Part shown: positions 16,081 to 26,400 of the stretch, piece after piece | Position numbering within the stretch: the stretch's first letter is position 1 | How the letters are laid out: each line of letters opens with the position of its first letter | Origin: Bacteroidota bacterium | GTDB taxonomy: Bacteria; Bacteroidota; Bacteroidia; Bacteroidales; GCA-2748055 | Reading direction: 5' to 3' | Length of the DNA stretch: 64,000 nt | Assembly (NCBI GenBank): GCA_024640885.1 | Contig: JAHEEC010000005.1 | Span: 1-64,000 of the forward strand | Program-made: the position numbers and the translations under genes | Notes under the pieces: model-generated | Told to the model about the DNA's origin: nothing | Database searches by the model: none | Seen by the model: the letters and a program-made list of their open reading frames with translations, nothing else

Positions 16081-17235
16081 ATGACCAAACACACCCTCTC
16101 CCTGCTGCTGGCCTTAATCACTTATACAGCTGCCTATTCTCAGGATAAGCTCGTGGTGGATGACCGCACCGGTCTTCTCTCCCAGGATGTGGAAGAAATG
16201 TTAAAATCAAGGCTGGCCGACCATGACATCACCTATACCACCCTGGTGGATTTCAAGACCCGATGCGAATACTACTTTACAGAGTTGAACCTTCAGGGGA
16301 CTGATGTCATCATGACCCTGAAGGACTGTGACAACAGGACCCTGGGCAGCAGAACCCTGGGCAGCGGGATCCTGACATCCTCCCCCCAGGAAAAATCGAT
16401 CCTCCTCTCCTACCAGATCATGGAAATTGTGGAATCCAAAGGAGATCCTGCGGGTCAGGTTATTGAAGAAGCGGAGGGCAAGCCCTTCGAGATCAGCGAC
16501 CACAATACACGGTACTTCTTTGCCCCTTCGGCCTACAACCTGAAGAAGGGTGAACTCTATTACAATACCGTATACTTCCTCCTCCACGATATTCAGTACG
16601 GGCTCACCGATAATTTCTCCATTGGTATGGGTACCAGCATCATTGGGATCCCCATTTACCTGACGCCCAAAGTATCCTTTCCCATCGGCGAGAGATCTGC
16701 CTTCGCACTGGGGGATATGCTTATTTTCGGAACCTATGGCACCAATGCAATGGGGAACCTCCTCTACGGGAGTTTCAGCACGGGAGGGATCCAGGGCAAT
16801 ACCAGCTTCGGAGTGGGGTACCTGCTGACCAATGAAAGTGACATCACAGCCAAAACCTCCTCCCCGGTGTTTAACCTCTCCGGGATGGCCAGGGCCTCCT
16901 CGCACATCTATTTGCTCACCGAGAATTACCTCTTCGGAGTGAATACGACCCAATGGGCCACTTATGAAAGTTATAACCAGGCTACGGATACATGGATTTA
17001 TATGTCTGAGGAATACCCCCAGAAATTATGGCTGTGGTACGGGGTGGCCGGGATCAGGATCATCAACAAAAACAAGGACTTTGTAAGCTGGCAGATCGGG
17101 ATCACCTACGTTGTGAACTTCCCGGGAACTATTCCTGAGCAATATGCAAACTGGCAAACCGGCGGCCAGGATGGGGTCAATGCCATCGCATTCCCTGCGG
17201 TAAGTTATACCCGGAAATTCGGAAAGCAGTATTGA
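16081..17235 (+). CDS. Conserved Bacteroidota protein of unknown function with barrel-like C-terminus
   Basis: 384 residues with a signal peptide ending near Ala-Tyr-Ser-Gln. The first part (about 20-125) is polar and contains a near-exact tandem of Thr-Leu-Gly-Ser (residues about 87-95). From about residue 140 it has alternating, glycine- and aromatic-rich strands: YFFAPSAYNLKKGELYYN, YGLTDNFSIGMGTSI and YLTPKVSFPIG. This part recalls a widespread Bacteroidota family whose members start the barrel with a similar Lys-Lys-Gly-Glu block; no activity is known for it. It may be an outer-membrane beta-barrel. Its stop is 22 bases from that of the convergent giant protein. Confidence 0.6.
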   Translation: MTKHTLSLLLALITYTAAYSQDKLVVDDRTGLLSQDVEEMLKSRLADHDITYTTLVDFKTRCEYYFTELNLQGTDVIMTLKDCDNRTLGSRTLGSGILTSSPQEKSILLSYQIMEIVESKGDPAGQVIEEAEGKPFEISDHNTRYFFAPSAYNLKKGELYYNTVYFLLHDIQYGLTDNFSIGMGTSIIGIPIYLTPKVSFPIGERSAFALGDMLIFGTYGTNAMGNLLYGSFSTGGIQGNTSFGVGYLLTNESDITAKTSSPVFNLSGMARASSHIYLLTENYLFGVNTTQWATYESYNQATDTWIYMSEEYPQKLWLWYGVAGIRIINKNKDFVSWQIGITYVVNFPGTIPEQYANWQTGGQDGVNAIAFPAVSYTRKFGKQY

Positions 17236-17257
17236 TCCCATCCGCCTGCTTACCACA

Positions 17258-20200
17258 TCATTCCACCACCACAAGGAAGTTGTGCGGAATACCATCCGTT
17301 GTAATTCTCAGGAAGTAGGTTCCCGAGGTCAGATCCCTCACATCGATGTGTGCCTCCGACACCATGGAACGCTTGATATCTTCCCTGTAAACCAGCGAAT
17401 TGGTAATTGAATAGAGTTCCAGGATCACTGCCCGCTCCACGTCCAGTTCAAGGGCCACATGCACCACGTCACTGGCAGGGTTCGGATAGATCCTCACCTC
17501 CCCGGGCAGGCCGGTCCGGTCTCCGGCCCAGGTGCCCGCATCCACAAATACCGAATCCACGCCGGTGCAGCCATTATCGCTTGTCACCATGACCCAGTAA
17601 AGCCCCTGCTCAGTAACCTCAAAGGTGGTGGCAGCGGAATTATCCTGCCACAGGTATGAGGTATATCCGGAACCTGCATCCAGTGTGGTGGGTAACCCTG
17701 GGTAGATGGTATCCTGTCCGCCACCGATTTCCACCGAAGGTGAATCCCATATGGTAATGTCATCGGTGATCACATTGTTGGAGCCATCCATGTCCGCCAG
17801 GTAGATCAATGCGGCCTGAACCTGGTAGTTTCCTGCCTGCGAGAAATTATACTTATTGGCAAAGGGGATAACCCTCGATTCACCCGGAAGGAAATCGCTC
17901 TCCAGCATTACAGTCTCAATGACCGATGAACCGTTGTTCACCGAATAGGTGAGATAGATGTTTTCCTGGGTCGAAATCCTGTAATACCCGTTATTGACCA
18001 ATTCAACAGAGACCTCAGACTCCCCTTTGACCCCGCATGAAGTGGTGGGAGTCACGATGCCGGTGATCCCCAGATCCGGGATATCATAAACGACAAATAC
18101 GCTGTCATGGGTCTCACACCCATTGGCTGCCGTCACCAGTACACTGTATACCCCCGCGGAAGGGTCACTGATGGTGTAGTCAGACGTGGTCTGCCCGTCC
18201 TGCCACAGGTAGGATGTGTAACCGGGGCTGGCGGTGAGGGTGACCGGGCCACCGGCAAGGATCGTATCCTCTCCGTTTCCGATATCAATGACCGGGCTGC
18301 CAAAATGATCCACCTCCACCAGGATAATGTCGTTGGAGGGAACAAGGTCCGGTTCAAAGAGTGTGTAGGCCATGATCTCATAGGTACCGGGTACACTGAG
18401 ATCCTCAGCCCTGTCAAAGGTGTGGTACAGTACAGACCCGCTCTCGAAGATTCCCGCCAACACCACGCTTTCAATCACCGCTGCGCCTCCATTGATGGAA
18501 TAGGCCACTGAGACCTCCGCCGCCGGGTCGATATCCCAGTTTCCATTGTTTTTAATAGCGACCCGGAGATGCTCATCCTTTTGCAGGAGGCAATTATCCA
18601 CAGGATGGGCCACCTCCAGGAGTTCGATATCGGGAGCCCCCAAAAGGATCTGGACCTCATCGTATACCGAACATCCATTCAAATCGGTCACGGTAACGCC
18701 ATAAAGTCCTACCCCCTGTTGTGTCACTTTAAAGGTCTGTGCCGTACTTCCGTCCTGCCACTCATAGGAGGCAAATCCCGGACCGGCGTCAAGGGTATGT
18801 TCAAAAGCCGCAACCACCTGGTAATCATCACCCAGGTCCAGGAGGGGTGCTTCAAATACTCCCACGGACTGGATCAAGGTATCATTCAATGACTTATGAT
18901 CATTGGAATAGTCTACGAAGACAGTGAAGTCATACCATTGCCCTGTCACCACCGTCTCGGTCTTTGAGAAGACAAAATCGAGGGTGTGGCCCGGCAGGAG
19001 CTGGGACGACAATGTGATCCCGTCCGTTTCAATGGCCCCTCCGTCAATCCGGTAACCCAGCTGGATGGTTTCCCCCGGGGGGATGGCCACACTGCCGGTG
19101 TTCCTGATCCTGGCAGAAACCGTGATGCTTTCCGACAGCTCACAGGAGGTGGCCGGGGCAAGCAACTGGTCCAGTGCCAGGTCCATCACATTGAGTGTGA
19201 CCATGACCGAATCGCTGCTGGCACACAGGTGCTCATCGCCCACCGTCACATGATATAATCCAAGTCCGTGTTGAACCACCGTGAAAGTTTCAGCAGTGGA
19301 ACCGTCCTGCCATAGGTACTGGGCATATCCGGAAGCCGGTTGAAGGATATATTCCGAAGCAAAAACCGCCGTGTCGGGCCCCAGGCTGGCATCCGGATAG
19401 CCGTATGCTTCCAACATGTAATGGAGGGTATCGTTTGAAGGATTTACATCATTTTTGAGGGAGGTGTAAAGTTCCAGTCCGTATGCTCCCGGGGTTGAGA
19501 AATCAAAGAGCCGGGAATAGCTGAAGTCAAGGGTCATTCCCGGTTTAAACCGTTGGGATAGCACCAGGAGGTTCTCGAAATGATCAGATTGATTCAGAAC
19601 CCCGTGGACGACGATGGTATCCCCTATCTCCACTGTATCGGTACCGAAATTCTTCAGCATGATCTCAATGGGAAGCTGGTCCCCCAGCTCACAATCCGAA
19701 AGCGGGGCCGCATAGGTGCTGATGCCCACATCCACGATCAGCTGCAGCACCTCAACCGTATCCCTGGTCACGCATCCCAGGCCATTGGTGACCCTCACAT
19801 GATAGGTCCCGTCGGTACTCACCTGGAAGGTTGAATCGGTGGAGCCGTCCTGCCACAGGTAGCTCTGTCCGGGTACCCCTGAGAAGGCCCTCAGGACCAC
19901 CGTGTCGGGCCTGACGGTTGAAATATCTTCCCCAAGTTCCACATCGGGCTTGTTGACCTCTATGACCCTGGAGAGGGTGTCCCCTGATACTGCTTTATAA
20001 AAATGCGGATCATCGGTCACAAAATAGACCTGTGTATTGTAATCACCCTGTTTGCTGAAATCAAACTGGTCCGACATATTAAAGTCCCTGGTAATCCCTG
20101 AACCCCAGTTCTGTGTGATATGAAGGGTCTCCTCGCTGGTCTGTATCACTCCTGATCGCTCGATGGAATAGCCAACTACCAGGCTGTCTCCGGGTACGAG

Positions 20201-23200
20201 GTTTCGGATTGAACTGTTTTTCAACCGCAGGTTGAAAGTCTGCTGCGCACTTAATTCGCAGGTGCTGACCGGGGCAAGTATATCCATGATATCTATATCC
20301 ACCGGGGCTTCCATCAACCTGACATCGTCCAGTGCGACGCCATCAAACCCGTTATTCACCTTATCGGCCATAAAGATTAACCTGAACAGTACATGCTCCT
20401 GGTTATGAAGTATAGCAGGAAGCAGGTGCCTGACGGTCATCCACCCGCCGGATTGACCGCTCCATCCGTTCACCCCGAGTGCCTCTGCGGGTTTCCCGGT
20501 ATACCAGTTCCAGTAACCATCGTAACCTGAACTGTTTGTAATGAACGACCAGGTATCCCCGTCATCCAGTGAATACTGGATTGCAGCACCATCCTTTCCC
20601 GGCTCCGTATCCACCCATACCCTGGCTTCAAAAAGCGGATTTTCAAGCCCCGTAAGGTCAAAACTCGGAGAGGTAAGGTGACCGGGTTCAATGGTCACCA
20701 GGTCTCCGGTGAGCAGGAAATCATCAAGGTTCCAGCCCGCCCCTGCCTCGCCTGCAGCCGAACTCTGGAAAAGGGAAAACCTGAATCGCAGTGCATCCGT
20801 GAAGCTCAGGGAATCATGGATCACAAAATCCCGCACCAGGTATTCTATTTCGGAAATGGCTCCCTGGGTGTTCCTCCAGAGCACATACCAGTTCACCCCG
20901 TTGTCGGGGCTCACCTCCAGTTTGACCGAATCGCCCGCCTGAATTTCGATCCAGCTGGCGAATTCCAACTTGAGGTCGCTGAAGCTGGAGACATCAATGG
21001 CCGGGGAGGTGGCCGTATATGCGTTCCCCGGGTTGATCCCGTTCTCATACAAATAGGGTTTGGCCCCGAGGCCCGACAGGTCGGTCCCGATACAATAATA
21101 GCCTGCATTGGCAAAGTAGGGCAGGAAGCCCAGGTTGGGTATGGCCCGCTCAAATTCACCCGAAAAACTCCATCCCAGCTCGGTTTCAAAGCCATCTTCA
21201 AAAATGACCTGACCCCTGTCGGCGATCATATCTCCATATTTCATGGAAAGTCCGGTTACCCAGCTGTTATCACCCGAAGCGGCTCCATTGATCACGGTGC
21301 CTGAAGGGGTCCCAAATTCCCAGAGCTGGTTCCCCTGGGATCGCCAGAATGCCTCTCCCTGTTCAAAATCTTCCATGTAAGGCGGGGTGTAGGTAGGAAC
21401 AATATAAATCTGGGTCGCAACCAGGTCATTGGCTTTAAACTGGTCCCCCGGGAGGGTGGTTTTTGCCATTACCGATGGGATCAACCCGGGTTGCGAGAGG
21501 TCCACCCTTGTGGGAAAGGTAAATACTACGGAACCCCCGACAGGGATGTCCTTGTTCATATAGTCTACCTTCCAGCTGGTTCCCCCATTCAGGGAATAGG
21601 CCACCGGAACAGGATCTACGATCTCTGCACCCCCGAAGTTGGTGATCCTGACTGTCACGGAGTCACTGGCTGTATGGCCGCTTCCGCTCAGGGGATAGAT
21701 CCATTCCGAAACACCCACATCCTTGGAGATGAACTCGCCGGTCACAAAAACATCATCCACGTTCCATCCCGAATAATTGTTAGCCCCATCGGTGGGCCCG
21801 AGCCTGTAACGGATCTTCAGCTGGGTTGTTCTGGAAAAGTTGTCTGAAATGGGCAATCTTTCAAGGATCCATTGAAAATCACTGATATAGGTATTGTCAT
21901 TGCCCCATAATTTGTTCCATGTGGCGCCATTGTCCTTGCTCACCTCAATGCCTGCATAATCCCATACTTCAAGGTTCAGGTACCTCCTGAAGAAGAGGTT
22001 CAGGTTCTTGTAATACTCCACATCGATGGTGGGGGAAGTGGCCAGGTAACTGGACGCACTGCTGAGTCCGGGTTCGTAATGGTATGGATTGGCGCCCAGC
22101 CCGGTAAGATCTGTCCCCAGCGACTTTGCCCCGCTGTATGCGCCCGGGGGATTTGGATTTCCGGGGGATCCGCCTGATCCGTCGGGGGTTCCCACCTCGA
22201 ATTCACCGGTCAGGGTCCAGTTATGGACCCCTTCAAATTGCTCTGCGTACCTGGTTTCATAGATCATCCTTTCACCGGCGGGTGACTGATTTGAGGAAGG
22301 GTAGAGGCTGTCGCCCGCTACGATCCCGCTGGCCGGAACCATCACATCCAGGATGTTTTGGTGTTTCGCGTCCAGCGCGATGTCACAGGTAAGCCAGAGG
22401 TAGGACAAGCCTGAAGGAAGGCGGTAATCAAGATTCGAAAAGGTTGCCACTCCACCCACAAAATCGGTGGGCGAACCCAGGGGATGATCCGTGCTGAAGG
22501 TAAGGCTGGATGTGCTGTACAGCTTAACCCCTCCCGGTTGAATGTCGCTGTCATCGCTGTTGAGTGAATTGAACCTGATCTGGTCCAGTACCACCGAATC
22601 CGTGTTACCGAACACTTTCATTCCCAGCTGGATGACAGGCACATCGGTGGCCCCGGAAGGGACAATATTATCAAAGGATTGTACGAAATCGATCTCCCCG
22701 ATATACCGGGGTTGTGAGGCGGTTTCCTTGATGATTACCTGGTCGATACAGGTGCCGTAGCCCCATCGGGTCTGGCCCTCGAAAGCCACATAATAGTGCT
22801 GGGAGGGATTGGGTAAAGTCAGGACCTGCTCTGTCCAGTCGTACACAGGATCAAGGTATTCATGAAGCAGCACCCAGGGAGCTTCCGGTGAAACCTTGTA
22901 ATAGACCCTGAGAATATCCCAACCGGTAACTCCTTCAAAGGTCCAGGGGATCTGGCAAAGGTAAAAACTGAGCTCAAGGGCTGTGGCCCCCAGAAGGTCC
23001 ATTTCGGGAGTTACCAGCTTGGTCCGTTCATTGTTATCCCCCTGCTTAAAAAATATTGCATTGAATGTCCCCTCGTAAGCAGCAGGCGGATTCCGGGTAA
23101 TGTCTTCCTCCTCCGGGGGTACGGTCCAGTTGTTGTCATTGGGACTGTGGCCCCCATTCCGATAGCGCCAGGGTTCGTTCCCAGAGGCCATCTCCTCGGT

Positions 23201-23314
23201 CCATCCTTCCGGTTTTGTTCCCCCTTCAAAGTCCTGTGTGAGATGGACCTGGGAATATGTGGATAAAAAACTACCTGCAAAGATCAATGCCACAACTAAT
23301 TTCAATAGTTTCAT
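17258..23314 (-). CDS. Giant secreted repeat protein with T9SS type A sorting domain
   Basis: About 2018 residues from ATG 23314; an upstream in-frame codon at 23377 is less likely because the signal peptide (Met-Lys-Leu-Leu-Lys ... Tyr-Ser-Gln) begins at 23314. In order: a MAM/choice-of-anchor-J-like jelly-roll domain (about 25-190), a region like those in BNR-anchored proteins, several further jelly-roll segments built around LTGEFEVGTP and GWNVDDVFVTGE, then five tandem units of about 184 residues (bases about 17545-20305), and a C-terminal type A sorting domain (RIYPNPASDVVHV to the end, with Ser-Gly-Thr-Tyr-Phe-Leu). No enzyme motif was found. It is likely a surface adhesin or scaffold exported by T9SS. 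Its 5' end faces the PKD-repeat gene across 87 bases. Confidence 0.85.
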   Translation of the reverse strand: MKLLKLVVALIFAGSFLSTYSQVHLTQDFEGGTKPEGWTEEMASGNEPWRYRNGGHSPNDNNWTVPPEEEDITRNPPAAYEGTFNAIFFKQGDNNERTKLVTPEMDLLGATALELSFYLCQIPWTFEGVTGWDILRVYYKVSPEAPWVLLHEYLDPVYDWTEQVLTLPNPSQHYYVAFEGQTRWGYGTCIDQVIIKETASQPRYIGEIDFVQSFDNIVPSGATDVPVIQLGMKVFGNTDSVVLDQIRFNSLNSDDSDIQPGGVKLYSTSSLTFSTDHPLGSPTDFVGGVATFSNLDYRLPSGLSYLWLTCDIALDAKHQNILDVMVPASGIVAGDSLYPSSNQSPAGERMIYETRYAEQFEGVHNWTLTGEFEVGTPDGSGGSPGNPNPPGAYSGAKSLGTDLTGLGANPYHYEPGLSSASSYLATSPTIDVEYYKNLNLFFRRYLNLEVWDYAGIEVSKDNGATWNKLWGNDNTYISDFQWILERLPISDNFSRTTQLKIRYRLGPTDGANNYSGWNVDDVFVTGEFISKDVGVSEWIYPLSGSGHTASDSVTVRITNFGGAEIVDPVPVAYSLNGGTSWKVDYMNKDIPVGGSVVFTFPTRVDLSQPGLIPSVMAKTTLPGDQFKANDLVATQIYIVPTYTPPYMEDFEQGEAFWRSQGNQLWEFGTPSGTVINGAASGDNSWVTGLSMKYGDMIADRGQVIFEDGFETELGWSFSGEFERAIPNLGFLPYFANAGYYCIGTDLSGLGAKPYLYENGINPGNAYTATSPAIDVSSFSDLKLEFASWIEIQAGDSVKLEVSPDNGVNWYVLWRNTQGAISEIEYLVRDFVIHDSLSFTDALRFRFSLFQSSAAGEAGAGWNLDDFLLTGDLVTIEPGHLTSPSFDLTGLENPLFEARVWVDTEPGKDGAAIQYSLDDGDTWSFITNSSGYDGYWNWYTGKPAEALGVNGWSGQSGGWMTVRHLLPAILHNQEHVLFRLIFMADKVNNGFDGVALDDVRLMEAPVDIDIMDILAPVSTCELSAQQTFNLRLKNSSIRNLVPGDSLVVGYSIERSGVIQTSEETLHITQNWGSGITRDFNMSDQFDFSKQGDYNTQVYFVTDDPHFYKAVSGDTLSRVIEVNKPDVELGEDISTVRPDTVVLRAFSGVPGQSYLWQDGSTDSTFQVSTDGTYHVRVTNGLGCVTRDTVEVLQLIVDVGISTYAAPLSDCELGDQLPIEIMLKNFGTDTVEIGDTIVVHGVLNQSDHFENLLVLSQRFKPGMTLDFSYSRLFDFSTPGAYGLELYTSLKNDVNPSNDTLHYMLEAYGYPDASLGPDTAVFASEYILQPASGYAQYLWQDGSTAETFTVVQHGLGLYHVTVGDEHLCASSDSVMVTLNVMDLALDQLLAPATSCELSESITVSARIRNTGSVAIPPGETIQLGYRIDGGAIETDGITLSSQLLPGHTLDFVFSKTETVVTGQWYDFTVFVDYSNDHKSLNDTLIQSVGVFEAPLLDLGDDYQVVAAFEHTLDAGPGFASYEWQDGSTAQTFKVTQQGVGLYGVTVTDLNGCSVYDEVQILLGAPDIELLEVAHPVDNCLLQKDEHLRVAIKNNGNWDIDPAAEVSVAYSINGGAAVIESVVLAGIFESGSVLYHTFDRAEDLSVPGTYEIMAYTLFEPDLVPSNDIILVEVDHFGSPVIDIGNGEDTILAGGPVTLTASPGYTSYLWQDGQTTSDYTISDPSAGVYSVLVTAANGCETHDSVFVVYDIPDLGITGIVTPTTSCGVKGESEVSVELVNNGYYRISTQENIYLTYSVNNGSSVIETVMLESDFLPGESRVIPFANKYNFSQAGNYQVQAALIYLADMDGSNNVITDDITIWDSPSVEIGGGQDTIYPGLPTTLDAGSGYTSYLWQDNSAATTFEVTEQGLYWVMVTSDNGCTGVDSVFVDAGTWAGDRTGLPGEVRIYPNPASDVVHVALELDVERAVILELYSITNSLVYREDIKRSMVSEAHIDVRDLTSGTYFLRITTDGIPHNFLVVVE
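17545..20305 (-). repeat. Five tandem protein-coding repeats of about 184 residues
   Basis: Each unit starts with an acidic strand and a Cys-containing segment (APVSTCELS, APLSDCELG, APATSCELS, HPVDNCLLQ, TPTTSCGVK), continues as a CARDB-like beta-domain, then a PKD/Ig-like part with the signature Tyr-Leu-Trp-Gln-Asp-Gly-Ser-Thr and ends with Asn-Gly-Cys. Unit starts fall near 20300, 19735, 19187, 18640 and 18085, so unit length is 548-565 bases. The last two units have drifted most. Confidence 0.75.
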
Positions 23315-23401
23315 ACTTGAATGTTTTACGCTATGCAACCTTATAACCAAACCACAAGTTTTTACGTATAGTTGCACAATAAGGTTTGCTTCTTAGACCC
23401 G

Positions 23402-26400
23402 ATGGATCCTAAATTTAATAAACTCTTCCTGAAATACCTGATTCGTGCGGTGTTTGTGGTGTTGCTGCTTGGGAACACGCTCCATTCTTATTCCCAGATC
23501 GATACGGATTTCTGGTTCGTGGTCCCCGAACTATCCCACCGGGGATCCACCGGGGGGACACCCGGTACACTTCGGATCTCCACCCTTGACCTACCGGCCA
23601 CGGTCACCATCAGCATGCCTGCCAACGTCTACAACGCCATCACCAATCCCACCGGGTTCCAGGATATCGTGGTGGATATCCCGGCCAACGGGGCCACGGC
23701 CGTGGATCTGACCGCCCTGATCGACGTGTTTGGAAGCCCGGTCAACAGGCTTGAAAACAAACCCCTTACCCCCAGCGGGATCAATAATTTCGGGTTGCAT
23801 ATCACCTCCACCAATATGATCAACGTCTACTGGGAAGTGAACTACGAATATGCCGCGGACCTGTGGACCCTGAAAGGATCCAACGGGCTTGGGAACCTCT
23901 TCTACACCCCGTTTCAGACGGTTTACGATAACAGGCTCACCATTCCGCAGGCCTACTCGGCCATCGATATCGTGGCCACCGCCGACAACACCCAGGTATT
24001 CATCACCCTTCCCCCGGGTAAGGGTGCCAGCTACGGATCATTGCCCCAGAACATTGCCCCGGGGGCAACCCATATGGTGACCCTGAACCAGGGACAAACT
24101 TTCTCGGTCTTCCCGCTCTTGTACAGCAACCTTGCCTCCGACCGGCTTGCGGGAACGAGGATCCAGTCCACCAATCCCATCGCCGTGACTGTCAAAGATG
24201 ATGCCCTCAATACGGGCTCCGGGGGACAGGATCTGATCGGTGACCAGCTGGTACCAGTGGACATCATTGGCGACAATTACATTGTGCCCGACATTTGGAA
24301 TCCCAACCATATCTATGTACTGGCCACGGAGGACAACACCAGCATCTATTTGACCAATGCCGCCGGGGCCCCCATCGGGCCCACACCCTACACCACACTG
24401 AACAGGGGTCAGCAGGCCCTTGTGGTGGTGCCCAACGGATCAAAATATGCACGGATCACATCCCGGGTCAATGCCGCCGACCCGGTAAAACCCTTTTATG
24501 TCTTCCAGGTGGCACCCATCGGGAACCGGAACCGCGGGGGTGCCCTGGTCCCTGCCATCGGATGTACCGGCAATACACAGCTTGCATTTACCCGCGCCCG
24601 CGAAAAAGAAAATGCCTTTAATTTCTTCATCATCACCGAAAAGGGGAACGAGGACAAGTTCCTGATCGACGGGGTCAGGAACGACGGGGTGATTGATCCC
24701 GGCTCATTTACGGAGATTGCAGGCAGTGATGGCTGGGTGGCGCTCTTTACGAACCTCATCAATGAAACCAAACTCCCAACCGGGCAACACCTGGTAAGCA
24801 ACACGGGGGGGATCTTTCACCTGGCCATCTACAACGGGTTTCAATCGGCCCAGAACGGGGGCCTTTATTATGGATATTACTCTGATTTTGGAGGGTTGAA
24901 TGTGGGTGCCACAGTGGCAGGGACCAACTCCGAAGAGATCAGGGCCTGCTACGGGGAACCGATCCAGCTCTATGCTTTCGGGGGGACCACCTACCGGTGG
25001 ACACCCGATACCTACCTGGATAACGCCAACATCAACATGCCCACGGCCATCAACCTTCCACCGGGTCCGCACCTCTACACAGTGGAGGTCTCGGGGGCCT
25101 GTGGATCGGGTTCCATTCCCCTGACCCTCCTGGTCTCCACACCCGTGGTTGCCAATTTTGAAACCGACGTCACCTCGGGATGCTCCCCCCTTGAAATCCA
25201 GTTTGAGGACCAGTCCACCGGGATGTTCTCCTGGCAATATGACCTGGGTGACGGCACCCCGTTGATGAGGTACGACCTCGACGGGCTCGACGTTCCCTAT
25301 CCGGAACCGCCCGATCCTTTCGTATTCACCCATACGTATACCAATACCACCAACCTGCCCATCGATTACGAGGTCACCCTGCTGGTAAAGAATGCCAGCG
25401 GTTGTGCCGACATCCGGACAAAAACCATTACGGTCTTCCCGGAGATTCATTCCGATATCGACCTGGACCTGGATGAAGGTTGCGATCCACTTGAGGTGGA
25501 GTTCTTAAATAACTCCTGGGGGAATACCGGAACCTGGCTCTGGGAGTTCGGGGATGGGGGGTCTTCGGTGGAGGAGCACCCTGTGCACCAGTTCAGGAAC
25601 CTTTTCGGGCCGGGCAACCTGGTCTTTGATACACGGCTCATCGCCATATCGCCTTATAATTGCCGGGATACCTCTTCAATCCCCATCACGGTCAGCCCCT
25701 ACATTGAGGCCAGCTTCGCCTACGACACGGTGGCCGAATGCTCACCCCATGAAATCGTGATCACTGACCAGTCCGTCGGTGCAGACCTCTATTCATGGGA
25801 TTTCGGGGACGGGTCCACCAGCAACTCTCCCGGTCCTCAGATCCTGAAAACCTATGTGAACAACACCTCCTTCCCGGTGACCTACACCATCACCCTGAGG
25901 GTGGATAATTTGCAGGGCTGCACACACACCATCCAGCGGGAGGTTACGGTCTATCCCCAGGTGGATGCCGATTTTTCAGTGCTTCCCCTGGAGGCATGTT
26001 CCCCTGCAGAGATCATCTTCCAGAACAATTCCACCGGGGCGGCCACCTACCTTTGGGATTTTGGGGATGGGGGCACATCCACAGAAATTCATCCCATTCA
26101 CCGCTATGACCGCAACATGCTTCGGCACGATACGGTATTCAGGGTTTCCCTGGTGGCCACCTCCACGGAAATCTGCCGGGACACTGCCTATTTCGATGTG
26201 GTGATCCATCCCTACATCGAAGCGGCCTTTACCATCGATGACGTGGTGGGGTGCCATCCGTTCCCAGTCACCATTCACAACGAATCGATCAGTGCGGACC
26301 AGTATTTCTGGGATTTCGGGGATGGAACCCCCGTGAGCAATAACGGCTCCCCGGTACTGACACACACCTACTTCAATGCCACCGGCGCCACGGTGGTCTA

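Noticed and set aside
16207-16953. 248-codon minus-strand frame opposite the barrel-like gene
   Set aside because: The + strand gene has a signal peptide and beta-strand pattern; the antisense frame has neither.
24704-25450. 248-codon antisense frame in the PKD-repeat gene; likewise 20678-21304 in the other giant gene
   Set aside because: Both overlap repeated coding DNA, so repeated codon patterns generate long antisense frames.
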